A stretch of DNA of 64,000 nucleotides from Ophiocordyceps camponoti-saundersi (nom. inval.). Its lineage: Eukaryota > Ascomycota > Sordariomycetes > Hypocreales > Ophiocordycipitaceae. A program made the position numbers and the translations under genes. The stretch covers positions 1 to 64,000 of the forward strand of contig PDHQ01000039.1 in assembly GCA_003339415.1 (NCBI GenBank). The letters run 5' to 3'. Below the pieces are notes generated by a model. That model was not told where the DNA came from. It saw nothing but the letters and a program-made list of their open reading frames with translations, and ran no database searches. Shown one piece after another: positions 35,804-48,587 of this stretch. The first letter of the stretch is position 1; every line of letters starts with the position of its first letter.

Positions 35804-38706
35804 ATGAAGTTCGAAATCGAGTATGATGCGTCCGGTCACCTACTGCTTCTTTTTGCGGACTAAAAGCGATGCAGTGGCCTGCCGATCCTATTTCCCTACC
35901 CAAGGATATATCCGGGTATGTCCAGATCTTTGCCTAGCTGTTGCCTCACTGCTAACATCACTCGCGGTGCACCTAAAGAGCAATATGCGTTAGTGAAAGC
36001 TCAAGTCTCAAGAAGCATGGCTGACCGATGTCTGTACTCAAAGTTACATGTGCGACCTGAAAAGTGCGGCTCAAGCCACGATGCGATTTCCTCTCCTTCG
36101 TCGCTAACGTTGGCGGTGTCGGCCTAGAGACTCTGGATGCAGGTGGTCACTGCGTTCTCGAAATGCCTTCCGGAACGGGTAAAACAGTGTCCCTGCTCTC
36201 CTTGATCGTCGCATATCAGCAAAATATGCCGGAGCGGCGAAAGCTCATTTACTGCTCCCGTACGATATCTGATAAAAGCACTTTATTCTCGTTTCTCAGG
36301 CTGAAAACTTTGCAGGTACCATGTCCGAGATCGAAAAGGCACTGGTCGAACTGAAAGAGTTGATGAAATATCGGGCAGAACAGCTTGGGTACGAAGAGGA
36401 TTTTCGAGGCCTCGGACTAACCAGTCGAAAGAATCTTTGCCTACACCCATCAGTCAAGCGGGAGAAGAGTGGGTCAATCGTCGACGCTCGTTGCAGGAGC
36501 TTGACGGCCGGTTTCGTCAAGGAGAAGAAGGAAAAGGGCGAAAATGTCAAGGTCTGCATCTATCACGATGTACGAATGACCCTTGCCTTGACGGTATCGA
36601 TTCCCTAAGCCTGAGTTTTTTTCGCTAACTTTCAGGAAAGAATCTTGACCTTTTAGAACCGCATAACCTTATCCCTAACGGGGTCTGGACATTTGATGGT
36701 ATTCTTCGATACGGCGAGGAACATAAACAATGCCCTTATTTCACGGCACGAAGGATGGTCAGTGGCAGTCGGCATTTATGGCGGACGTTGTCTAATCGCG
36801 AAACTCCAGATGCAATACTGTAACGTGGTCATCTTTTCGTACCACTATCTCCTCGACCCTAAAATCGCCGAGCGAGTCTCGCGGGACTTCTCCAAGGACT
36901 GCATTGTGGTTTTTGATGAAGCACACAATATCGACAATGTCTGCATTGAGTCCCTAAGCACGGACATCACTGAGGATTCTCTGCGGAAAGCATCACGGGG
37001 AGCGCAGAACCTGGAGAGAAAAATCGCTGAGATGCGTAACACCGACCAGGAACAGTTGCAGAACGAATACCAAAAGCTCGTTCAGGGCCTCAGAGATGCT
37101 GACGAAGGGCGACAAGAGGACGCATTCATGTCCAATCCTGGTGAGACAAGATATTGCATCTTATTCCAGCTCTCACGAACTGACAAGTTGCGTAGCGCTC
37201 CCTGAAGATCTCCTCAAAGAAGCTGTGCCCGGCAACATCAGGCGAGCCGAGCATTTTGTCACCTTTTTGAAACGATTTATAGAGTATCTCAAGGTGATGG
37301 AGCCGCGTTCTTGCCCGCAGCATAAATACGGAGCTAACTGATGGTAGACCCGGATGAGAGTTCGCCAGGTCATCTCCGAAACGCCCCCTTCCTTTCTGGG
37401 CCATCTCAAGGAGCACACTTTCATCGAACGGAAGCCCTTGAGGTTCTGCGCAGAACGCCTTACATCTCTTGTTCGGACTCTGGAGTTGACCAACATAGAA
37501 GACTACCACCCACTGCAGGAGGTGGCAACATTTGCTACACTCGTAGCGACCTATGAGACGGGCTTCCTGCTGATATTGGAACCGTATGAATCAGATACTG
37601 CCGAGGTTCCTAATCCCATTTTCCACTTCACCTGCCTGGATGCGGCCATTGCTATCCGGCCGGTATTCGAACGATTCTACTCTGTCATCATTACATCAGG
37701 TACCATCTCGCCTCTGGAGATGTATCCTAAGATGTTGGACTTTTCGACCGTCATCCAAGAGTCGTACAGCATGACGTTGGCACGAAGGTCGTTCTTACCC
37801 ATGATAGTCACCCGCGGCAGCGACCAGGCGTCTATTTCGACCAGCTTTCAGGTCAGGAACGAACCCAGCGTTGTGCGCAACTATGGCACCCTTCTGACAG
37901 AGTTCGCCAAAATTACATCCGACGGTGTCGTCGTCTTCTTCCCGTCTTACCTCTACATGGAGTCCATCATCAGCATGTGGCAAGGGATGGGTATTCTCGA
38001 CGAGGTCTGGAAGCACAAGCTAATATTAGTCGAAACCCCTGACGCGCAAGAGACGTCGCTGGCCCTCGAAACATACCGAACAGCGTGTTGCAATGGACGG
38101 GGTGCAATTCTTCTGTGCGTGGCCCGGGGAAAGGTGTCTGAAGGAATCGATTTCGATCACCAGTATGGCCGTACAGTGCTGTGCGTCGGAGTTCCCTTTC
38201 AGTACACCGAGTCACGCATCCTCAAGGCTCGGCTCGAGTTCTTACGAGAGAAATATCGCATAAGGGAAAATGATTTTTTATCATTCGATGCCATGCGTCA
38301 TGCCGCTCAGTGTCTCGGAAGGGTGCTGCGCGGCAAGGATGATTATGGGATCATGGTTCTCGCAGACCGTCGCTTTCAGAAGAAGAGAGCGCAGTTGCCG
38401 AAATGGATCAATCAGGGATTGCTCGACGCTGACGTCAACATGAGCACCGATATGGCGGTTGCCAGCGCGAGGAAATTCCTCAGGACAATGGCTCAGCCGT
38501 TCCGTGCCAAGGATCAAGAAGGAATCAGTACATGGGGACCGGAAGATCTCAAGAGACACGAAGAGAAGATGAACTTGGATAAGCGCATCGACCAGGGCGA
38601 GCCTCTTCCAAACCCTATGATGAAAAATATCCCTGCCGTCGACGACTTCGACATTGATGACGAGGCCTTTGATGAGGACATGATGAACTTGGAGGACGAG
38701 TTTTGA
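35804..38706 (+). CDS. rad3: TFIIH helicase Rad3/XPD
   Basis: 5'-3' DNA helicase of TFIIH, acting in nucleotide-excision repair and transcription initiation in the nucleus. Proposed exons are 35804-35820, 35875-35915, 35979-35988, 36044-36063, 36128-36259, 36316-36569, 36641-36757, 36810-37140, 37196-37293 and 37348-38706; introns are 52-71 nt with GT..AG ends (792 aa). Assembly yields a continuous family sequence: Walker A G-T-G-K-T with Lys at 48, the same number as in yeast Rad3; four Fe-S cysteines in L-C-L-H-P, A-R-C-R-S, V-C-I-Y-H and Q-C-P-Y-F; D-E-A-H; and helicase motifs ending Q-C-L-G-R-V-L-R. Exon 3 is only 10 nt. Intron 6 must use GAAAG rather than the CAG five bases earlier to keep frame. 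The acidic C-terminus is normal. Confidence 0.94.
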
Positions 38707-38875
38707 GTGGGCGGGGCAACAGTGCAATCCTTCTCTTTTTATCGTGGTGCAAAGGCAAATCAGTCTGTATCGTGCCGTGTACGAGGCATCCATAGTCCCC
38801 TCGTTACGCCACGCGGCACACCATTTAGTGCCGGAGCATCGACAGAGAATAGACATGCAAGGGGAAATGGTAGGG

Positions 38876-41800
38876 CTATTGAGTGAATCGCTTGGCTGCC
38901 TTGACTGCCCTCATTGCGGGCAATGTACTGGCCCGGCCAGAGTCCCTCCCAATCTCGATACATAACATGCGAATGAAATCCTGGTTAGTCCAGTAGCTCG
39001 TATGGGCACTCAGCATGTTCAGATACTGTATTTCCAGAGGGCCACCTCCGGACCGCAGAAACCAATCTATCTGCCCGTTGTCATTGAGGAGGAACGCCTT
39101 CTTCTCTGCAATCTCTTCGCGCGTGAAGTCGTGAACCTCAAGCTCCAGCTGAGAGGGAAGTCGCATGGCGGCAGGCCGATCAAGAGGGCTGGGCAAGGCT
39201 GGAGACAAGCCCGGAACGACACTGCGCACGGCATCGCTGACGGACTTAAGAAGGGAAGTATAGGTGCTGGGGACGTAGGCGGTCTTGAGACTGGCCGAGA
39301 ATTTGGGATCGATAGCTCCATTGAGCAAATATGCGATAGGATCCTCCTTGGCGAGGATGTTGTAAATGTTGTCGACAGCTAGACAGCCCAGAGTCCCAAC
39401 GTCTCCGGTGACATTCTTCGTCATGACATCTGCTGGATCAGCGCCGGCCTTTCGACGGCCGCGTCGAGGTATCAAGGCTCTACGCTCGAGAAGAAGAAAG
39501 AAGGCCGCCGGGCTTCCAAGAAGGAACAGGTTTTTCGTGTCGAATTCGAAATGCCGTGCGTCCAACTCTCGCGACAGGTCCATCTCGGGGACTATCGTTG
39601 GCTGGTGCGAGAGAATGTCAAGTGCCATGACGCTCCCCAACGAATGTGCTATCAGGTGTACTCGACCCTTTTCGGAAAAGCCTGGGTTGTTCTTACACCA
39701 CAGGCGATATACTCGGTTGGCTTCGGATACGAGTGCGCTGATCATCTTGCTCTTGTGATGGGACATGTAGAACGGGATGTCGAACATTACGTCTGACATC
39801 ATGCTGCGGACGGCCGGTATCGTATCTGGCTCAATGTCCTTGAGCGCGAATGATTCGGCAACGTTTTCGGAGGCGTCCTGTTGCAGTGGTCCACCGTCCT
39901 CGAAGGACAGGCCCATTCTCCAGTTCAGGGGCAATATCATCAGGCCGTTCTGACCCTTCCGGACGACGCTCTGAACACTGGGACTGGCCATGTCCATGTT
40001 GACTGCTCGCCGGAACGCATTAATGGCATGCGTAAAATGGAAGCTCTCTACTCTCTCTGCGAATTTCTGGCCGATACCATGGGCAACAAGCACCAGGTCG
40101 TTCACCTGGCCACGGCTTGTATCTGCCCTGCAAGCTGGGCAAACGCGCAATCTGGTGCTTTCCTGGCTAAAATCAACGGCAGACGACCTCGATGTGCGGG
40201 GCTTGCCGTGGTCGCTGTCCCAAGCCTCGTGGTCAAACCCCCTTGTCACCGGGATGCCGACAGAGATGCCTCTCATGATCTTTCCCACGGGTTTTCTTCC
40301 ATAGTAGGCTGAAGGCTTCAGGCTCTGTTTCAGTAGAAAGGCCTGACTCTTGTCCTTGAAAATTACGTGGTAGTTTGCAAACGGTCGACTGGGCGGCTCT
40401 TTTACGGGGCGTTCAGTGGTTGGACAGTTGGCTCCCTGCGCCGCTGCCTCGCCTTGACAACAGCGAGCTGCGCAGAAAGGATTGGATGAAATCGTCGGCT
40501 CGGTCTCTTGTACCTTCTGTTCTGGTCCTTGGGGCCAGAGACAATACGAGACCTTTTCTTCCCCCAAAGGGCCGACTTCAACAGCACATCGTAACTCATC
40601 AGCCCAGGTTTCCGTCCACGGACGCAGTTCTTGAAACCCGGTCTCAAGTTGATTCGCTACAGTTGGGGGAACCGGGACCATGGTGTCTCTTGAGATTGTC
40701 AGCATCATTACTAAAAAGGGGGGGTTCAGGAGAACCGACCTATAAAACCAGGTCGCCCTCATCACAACTGCCACATCATTGACTGGCGACCAGTATATTG
40801 GCATCATTTGCAGTGCCGGAAGAGCCACTTTGTGTAGCCGAGAGACCCCAACAACAATCTCAGCAGGGCTGGCACAGTCACCCCCATCGAATGTATCCAC
40901 CAGTTTATGTGCACGATACGTAGTGTTGGCGGAACACGCGACAAGGCCACCGTCTCCAAGCTCTGCAGATTTAGGAAATTGGCCCTCGATCCTTGAAGAT
41001 GGCAAAGGGCTAGATAAGCTTGGCGGGTTGGTACTCTCGACCCTGGCAAACGGCGTTCGGGACATGCCATCGTCGCTGCTTGCGGACGCGGGCATTGGAA
41101 CAGGAGGGTGCAATAAGCTCTTGGCAAGTGCCGTGTTCAATCGCGGGCTTCTGAGGTTGCCAGGTGAGTCTTGACTTTCGATGTCGTTTTCTTTACCCTT
41201 CGCAGCGTCTGCCTTTGTCTGCAACTTCAGGTCACGACTGGTAGATCGGCTAGTTTGCCGAATTCTTGGACGATTGGGCGAGACACTTTTTGGGACACCA
41301 GAGTGCACTTCAGTTATAGCTTGGGCGGGTGTGCGAAGCCTTTCCATAGCCTTCACAATATCATTGACCAGATTTTCGATACTGAGCTCGTCGAGCTGCG
41401 TTCTGATCAGAGCACAAAAATTATTCTCAAGTTCTTCTGAAACATCAACCACGAGTTCAGAGCAGCATGAGGTGACGGATATGCCCTCAGCTGTATGCTC
41501 TGTGCGGCTAATCGAAAGATGAGACCGAGGTTGAACGCGATGCCTGTCTAGATGTCGAGATGCTAGCATTGAGACAAGCTGGTCACGCATATTCAGCGCT
41601 GTTGCGGCCACAGCGCACGTCTTGTCCCGTCCTCCTCCGGCTTCGAGATGCTGCTTGCGATGGTTTTCTGAGTAGAAGCCGAGCCAGGCATTCTCTAGTG
41701 CGTTATTGTCACCACGGCCGAATGGACGAAGTTGCCGCCAAAACGACTTGGTCTCATGGCCGGTGGCAATGGGGTTGGAGGACAGGGGATCGTCTATCGG

Positions 41801-41944
41801 TATCAGCGAGGAGTAGAAAAATTGTGCGTTCAAAGGAGGACAGCCATTGTCGCTAGGCGTTCGACGGACGGGTTCCAGGCGGCAATTCGTGGCCAGTGTG
41901 TGCTTCGAGGCTGTCATGGCAGAATTGACTTGCTTGACTTCCAT
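38876..41944 (-). CDS. DDHD-domain phospholipase (Ddl1/PA-PLA1 type)
   Basis: Lipase resembling yeast Ddl1 and animal PA-preferring phospholipase A1, which hydrolyse phospholipids at mitochondria or the early secretory pathway. Proposed exons on the minus strand are 41944-40740 and 40688-38876 (1005 aa). The 51-nt intron (GTCGGT..CTCAAG, branch GCTGAC) has no stop and keeps frame; its removal restores W-F-Y-R-D-T-M-V-P-V, an entry block conserved in the family. The catalytic region has L-V-A-H-G-I-G-Q and the nucleophile elbow A-H-S-L-G-S. The DDHD region includes F-L-L-G-S-P-A-A-F-F and, near the end, Q-I-D-W-F-L and S-A-H-T-S-Y-W. The long N-terminal half is Ser/Pro-rich. ATG 41944 is the first in frame; 41917 is an alternative. 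Confidence 0.87.
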   Translation of the reverse strand: MEVKQVNSAMTASKHTLATNCRLEPVRRTPSDNGCPPLNAQFFYSSLIPIDDPLSSNPIATGHETKSFWRQLRPFGRGDNNALENAWLGFYSENHRKQHLEAGGGRDKTCAVAATALNMRDQLVSMLASRHLDRHRVQPRSHLSISRTEHTAEGISVTSCCSELVVDVSEELENNFCALIRTQLDELSIENLVNDIVKAMERLRTPAQAITEVHSGVPKSVSPNRPRIRQTSRSTSRDLKLQTKADAAKGKENDIESQDSPGNLRSPRLNTALAKSLLHPPVPMPASASSDDGMSRTPFARVESTNPPSLSSPLPSSRIEGQFPKSAELGDGGLVACSANTTYRAHKLVDTFDGGDCASPAEIVVGVSRLHKVALPALQMMPIYWSPVNDVAVVMRATWFYRSVLLNPPFLVMMLTISRDTMVPVPPTVANQLETGFQELRPWTETWADELRCAVEVGPLGEEKVSYCLWPQGPEQKVQETEPTISSNPFCAARCCQGEAAAQGANCPTTERPVKEPPSRPFANYHVIFKDKSQAFLLKQSLKPSAYYGRKPVGKIMRGISVGIPVTRGFDHEAWDSDHGKPRTSRSSAVDFSQESTRLRVCPACRADTSRGQVNDLVLVAHGIGQKFAERVESFHFTHAINAFRRAVNMDMASPSVQSVVRKGQNGLMILPLNWRMGLSFEDGGPLQQDASENVAESFALKDIEPDTIPAVRSMMSDVMFDIPFYMSHHKSKMISALVSEANRVYRLWCKNNPGFSEKGRVHLIAHSLGSVMALDILSHQPTIVPEMDLSRELDARHFEFDTKNLFLLGSPAAFFLLLERRALIPRRGRRKAGADPADVMTKNVTGDVGTLGCLAVDNIYNILAKEDPIAYLLNGAIDPKFSASLKTAYVPSTYTSLLKSVSDAVRSVVPGLSPALPSPLDRPAAMRLPSQLELEVHDFTREEIAEKKAFLLNDNGQIDWFLRSGGGPLEIQYLNMLSAHTSYWTNQDFIRMLCIEIGRDSGRASTLPAMRAVKAAKRFTQ

Positions 41945-42495
41945 TCTCGCGGGGCGACGGGTCGAAGCAGAACTTGACAAGTTAACGGTTACTCAGCTAC
42001 TGTGGCATCGTTTGCGTGGTTTTGGATATGACTGACGACTGCTTGACTCCCACTCAGTTCTGAGACGATCGACATACTGCGGCCTAGCCATCACTGTTCA
42101 GGTGTTCAATGCATTATGCATCACATGACTATCAGCATGGCGCATGGAGCATGAAGGTCTTCCGGCCTGCCGGATAAGCTACGGACTGGTACCTATTTAT
42201 CCGGCTCCTACCTACCCTAAAAACCGTCAAGGTAATCTTGACGAACTGTCTCCCAGTCGTGAAGCTTCAATAAAACGACATTATTGATAAATTATATCCT
42301 GTAACGCCTCGATACGGAGAATATCCCGCCCGCTATGATATTCAGGTTGACTATCTCGTCATCTCAACTCTCTATATCATCGTGATATATAGGCTCTTTT
42401 GCCGTTTTTCACATCCTCCATTCTGCACAACTTTTTTTTCCGACCTGCCCCCGGTGCGCATTCCGCGGCCGCGTCGCCGTGGCCAAACCGCGTGG
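41945..42495. promoter_or_regulatory. Divergent upstream region
   Basis: About 550 bases between the DDHD lipase and the AAA ATPase, serving both promoters. A CT-rich stretch lies before the ATPase start. GGTACC at 42188-42193 and nearby CCTACCTACC belong to the motif type seen in other spacers here. Confidence 0.5.
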
Positions 42496-45400
42496 ATGCT
42501 TACAGCAGCAGCTTTCCTCTCTTCATGCCACGCGGCAGCTTTCTTTTCATCCAGGTTTCCCTCGGTTGTCGCATGTCGAGCATTTCAGGTCTCTGCCTAC
42601 CGAAGGCGGAACGATGGTGCAGGCGGGAAGCCGACAGAAGACTCAGTCGCGGAAGAAGATGACGATACCGGAACCCACGTCGGTACTGAGATGCTTGGCG
42701 GGCGGGTAAAAGGCCCAGGCATTGGATCATACAAGTATCGCCAGTCTCGCAAACACGTGGCTTCTGCGCTCCCCCCTGTTCAGCTGCCAAAAAGCTTCAT
42801 CGAGCGACGCGTCACGATATACTCCATGGGAACGCCACCAACACTACCAAAAGCCCTTGCTGAGGACTTAAATCACGAGAAGGTCTCACGTCTATTCTCC
42901 GCTGGAGCTAAGGGCTCACAGAAAATGTATAAGTCACTTCAGAGCTACTTTGCGGAAGTTCTTCCAGTGCTGCGGAAGCTGCTTCAGGAGCAGCTTGATG
43001 ACGCCGAGCGTCGCTTGAAGGATCGTGTATCAAAACCTGGTCAACCTGTCACACACCTTATCCAAACGTTGAACAAGCTGTTGCGACTCGAGAACGAGGT
43101 TCTGGATGTCTCCTGGCACCTTGTCGATTCAATTTATCCCTCCCGACAGGCCGAATATGTCTACAAGGTCAGGCCACTCTGGTGGTGGGATATTTACAAT
43201 GATCCCGATTCTCCTGCTCGCAAGTTCCGTGATCCGGACACAGAAGATAGCACACCTGCCTCCTGGCGCATCTGTGTTGCCCCGAGTCTTGAATATCCTC
43301 TATCGCATGCTCTAGCCGACTTTCCGTTGGATGCAATGCTTCACTTATCGAGAAACATTGAAAATGACTTGAGCATGCATCCGCCGCCGAGCCTTGACTC
43401 GAAGGTGATCAAGCGACCCATTTCCATCCTCTCATTGTCTGGCTATGGTGGACAGGCTATAGCAGAGGCTGTCGGAAAGCATGTCGCATTCGAACACGGC
43501 GCCGATTTGATCCAGATTGATGCTTACGACTTATCGATACTGGTGGGTGACTACCTGGGTCAGAATTGGGCATACTCGCGAGGAGCCGTGTCCATGCTGG
43601 GATTTCGTGCCGCGGAATTGAATGGGAGGCTTATTGCAGACCCAGAACCTCTTGGAAAGCAGGAAAATGCCACCGAGGACGCGGATTCAGAGTCTACCGA
43701 AAACGGCGTCCGCTCATCATACTCCAGTATGCTTGAGGAGGAGCTCCAAAAGATCAAGCATGGGACAAGCGCCTGCTTCAGCAGATGGGACAACCTCAAG
43801 ATTGAGAAGATATTGGATCATGTCATTCGCTCTGCAGACCTGAAGCACTCATCCCCAAAGCCTCGTCGACTGCTCATCCATGTTCACGATATAGTGGAAC
43901 TGAGCATGACGTTGGAGGGGTCACTCATCATTAACAAGTTAAGAGCCTTGGTGGATTCGGCGTGGCAACAAGGTACTCAGATCGCCTTCCTGGGGACCTC
44001 ATCGTGCGAGCGTCCGAGCGAGGAATACCAGAGTGCAATCCGTGAGTTCACCTTCGGTGACCTCGTCATTACCCGGAGGATCCAACCTCACCGGGCGGAC
44101 AAACACGTCAGCAAGACCTGCGGCTCCCCTACTTTCAATCTGCAAAAGGCCGATTACATTGCGGAGAACTTGGTCAACGTGGAAAGAATGCTGGAAGCGA
44201 TGTATCCGGAAGTGAGCCTCCGGAAACCAGAAAAGTCGCTCAATACTCTGAAAGACTTCTACCTCGCAAAGAATTCATTCGATGCTACTTCTCGCGGACC
44301 CATTTTACCCATTCCGGAGGTATATTACATCGCGTCTACAATCAAGTCGTGTGAGAGCCGTTCAGGCTCTGCTGTAGATTCTTTCGCCCAGCAATTGGTA
44401 AACGGCCCGTTGCGCGAAAAGGAGACTCACCAGGCTTCAGACGACAAACCGCCGAAGAAAGTGGAAAATGTCGAAAAATCAGCGTCTGAGGCTCGGCAAG
44501 TCACGGTTAATGAATACGAGAAGCGAATCTCTCTTGGTGAGATTGACCGCAATAGCATCAAGACAACATTCGCCGACATTCACGCACCGGCGGAAACGAT
44601 ATCCACACTGAAACTGCTCACCACGCTGGCTCTTGTGCGGCCAGATGCTTTCTCCTATGGTGTACTGGCACAGGACAGAATCCCAGGCTGTCTGCTCTAT
44701 GGACCTCCAGGCACCGGTAAGACAATGCTGGCCAAGGCCGTTGCCAAGGAGAGCGGCGCGAACATGCTGGAGATAAGCGGCGCCTCGATCAACGACAAAT
44801 GGGTCGGCGAGAGTGAGAAACTGATTCGAGCCATTTTCACGCTCGCGAAACGCATCTCGCCATGCGTCGTCTTCATTGACGAGGCTGATTCTTTGCTGGC
44901 AAGCCGTGGCGCGTCTGCCTATCGCACAGCCCGCCGCGAACACATCAATCAGTTTCTCAAAGAGTGGGACGGCATGGAGAAGACTACAGCCTTCATCATG
45001 GTGGCCACGAATCGCCCTTTAGACCTCGACGAAGCCGTCTTACGACGACTTCCTCGCAGGATTCTTGTAGATCTCCCTGCGCAAGAAGACCGTGCCGCCA
45101 TCCTGCGACTCCTTCTCAGGGGCGAGACGGTGGACGAGTCCGTTTCGATTGACGAGTACGCAAATAGGACGGCGTTCTACTCGGGCTCCGACCTCAAGAA
45201 CTTGTGCGTGGCCGCGGCTATGGCGGCCGTAGAGGAGGAAAACGAGGCGGCCTCTAAGCACAAGGGCTCGGAGCCGTTCCGCTACCCGGAGCGCCGCATC
45301 CTACGAAAAGCCCACTTCGAGAAAGCCATAGGCCAGATTCCCGCCAGCATAAGCGAAGACATGGACTCTCTCAAGATGATTCGCAAGTTTGACCTCGAGT

Positions 45401-45507
45401 ACGGCAACGCACACAAAGGGACCAAGAAGAAGAAGGTAATCGGTTTTGGGAACCCTGTCCGTAACAAAGTGGACGAGGTCAGAGTCCGACAGAGCAAGTC
45501 AACTTGA
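42496..45507 (+). CDS. Mitochondrial AAA+ ATPase, Msp1/spastin-like clade
   Basis: Single-exon ATPase of 1003 aa. The start is ATG 42496, giving an Ala/Ser/Arg-rich presequence (A-F-F-S-S-R-F..R-A-F-Q-V-S-A-Y-R-R-R) typical of mitochondrial import; the frame is open further upstream but without ATG. The C-terminal AAA module is intact: Walker A G-P-P-G-T-G-K-T (736-743), pore region K-W-V-G-E-S-E-K, Walker B V-V-F-I-D-E-A-D-S (about 791-799), sensor 1 A-T-N-R-P, arginine-finger region R-R-L-P-R-R. An earlier region (about 310-540) looks like a degenerate AAA fold: S-L-S-G-Y-G-G-Q-A-I where Walker A should be and L-L-I-H-V-H-D-I-V-E-L for Walker B. The substrate is unknown; Msp1 relatives extract membrane proteins. 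Confidence 0.85.
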   Translation: MLTAAAFLSSCHAAAFFSSRFPSVVACRAFQVSAYRRRNDGAGGKPTEDSVAEEDDDTGTHVGTEMLGGRVKGPGIGSYKYRQSRKHVASALPPVQLPKSFIERRVTIYSMGTPPTLPKALAEDLNHEKVSRLFSAGAKGSQKMYKSLQSYFAEVLPVLRKLLQEQLDDAERRLKDRVSKPGQPVTHLIQTLNKLLRLENEVLDVSWHLVDSIYPSRQAEYVYKVRPLWWWDIYNDPDSPARKFRDPDTEDSTPASWRICVAPSLEYPLSHALADFPLDAMLHLSRNIENDLSMHPPPSLDSKVIKRPISILSLSGYGGQAIAEAVGKHVAFEHGADLIQIDAYDLSILVGDYLGQNWAYSRGAVSMLGFRAAELNGRLIADPEPLGKQENATEDADSESTENGVRSSYSSMLEEELQKIKHGTSACFSRWDNLKIEKILDHVIRSADLKHSSPKPRRLLIHVHDIVELSMTLEGSLIINKLRALVDSAWQQGTQIAFLGTSSCERPSEEYQSAIREFTFGDLVITRRIQPHRADKHVSKTCGSPTFNLQKADYIAENLVNVERMLEAMYPEVSLRKPEKSLNTLKDFYLAKNSFDATSRGPILPIPEVYYIASTIKSCESRSGSAVDSFAQQLVNGPLREKETHQASDDKPPKKVENVEKSASEARQVTVNEYEKRISLGEIDRNSIKTTFADIHAPAETISTLKLLTTLALVRPDAFSYGVLAQDRIPGCLLYGPPGTGKTMLAKAVAKESGANMLEISGASINDKWVGESEKLIRAIFTLAKRISPCVVFIDEADSLLASRGASAYRTARREHINQFLKEWDGMEKTTAFIMVATNRPLDLDEAVLRRLPRRILVDLPAQEDRAAILRLLLRGETVDESVSIDEYANRTAFYSGSDLKNLCVAAAMAAVEEENEAASKHKGSEPFRYPERRILRKAHFEKAIGQIPASISEDMDSLKMIRKFDLEYGNAHKGTKKKKVIGFGNPVRNKVDEVRVRQSKST

Positions 45508-46049
45508 TAGCTGGCGGCTTCCCTCTCAGAATAAAATGCGATCTGTCCCTGTCGTCACCACGGCTCCTCCATGCAGCTTCGGTGATTCATGTTCTTATCA
45601 TTCATGCAGTGATTGTGAACTGTTTTGAGTTTTGGTGCCGCCGTTATTGTCGAGGCCATCTTATGTTCAGTCTCACGGTAGCCTCCGGGGAGTAAACAAA
45701 ACCGACCAGAGACTGATGGCATACCTACGTATGTGAAGACGGATTTGTATCACAACGTATCTGCGTAAAGCCAGCGCTCTGTACCTAGTAGTACGGACCG
45801 GAAGTCACCAAGCCTGATCTCAACTGATGATGTTTCTCTCACCATGTCTCGATGCGATACACGAACGAGGCGATGGCTACCTAGTTGCGAGACAAGCAGA
45901 GTTTGACCGGTGAGTCTTGATTACTTCGTACAAAGCCCGCACTAAGAGCTTGAAATGATGAAGGATCTGAACACAGCCCCCCGTCCTCTTTAGACCGCTG
46001 GCCTCAGGCCATCTTCCCCATTGCTTGCAACTAGCCTACTCGGCGCCGT
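45508..46049. other. Convergent 3' spacer
   Basis: About 540 bases between the AAA ATPase and atp2 stops. No gene or repeat recognised. Confidence 0.6.
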
Positions 46050-47992
<1,943 letters not shown>

Positions 47993-48587
47993 GTTGCCAG
48001 ATGTCAGAGCGATCAGATATCTGAGTGGAGAGGCTGGTGGGCAGGCAGAAGTTGAGGAGAATTTGCAGCTAATGGGGAACTGCTGCAACATCGTCGGACC
48101 TAGAGCTTACTTAGGTAGTGAGTGATCACGTGGGGCGTCAGTGCTATGAATGACTCATCAAATCCCTGGGTATTCCGTAGATTACATAACCGCCCAGATT
48201 CATTGGCCGTTTGAACGTTTCTGTGCCTACCTACCTACCTACCTAGGTAGGTAGATTCTCAGACGCGTAGAAGCGCGTTTTCACTTTGGCTGCACTCGTT
48301 CACACGTTTGCACATTGCCAGCCAAGCTCGCAATCGTCCTCCGCCCCCCAAGACCTCACTAGAACTCTACATCGTCTCTGTCTCCTCGCAACTCTGCTGC
48401 ACGAGAAGCTGGCCGGCATCTCTTCTTTGTTTCGCCCTGCTCTACGAATATCGCCACTTCGTTTACTGTCTGCGGAAGATTCATCGAATCCCCCCAAAGC
48501 GCCCGCTCTTTCTGCGCCCACTACAGACATCTATCGTCTCTGATAATGAGCCGAAACCGATTCATGAGGATATGACGGTCAGCGGCC
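47993..48587. promoter_or_regulatory. Divergent promoter atp2 / mus7 with a short uORF
   Basis: About 595 bases between two divergent start codons. CCTACCTACC units followed by GGTAGGTAG form a palindrome at about 48230-48253. On the + strand a 9-codon uORF (48546-48575) ends 12 bases before the mus7 ATG, and its TGA overlaps another out-of-frame ATG at 48572. Confidence 0.55.
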
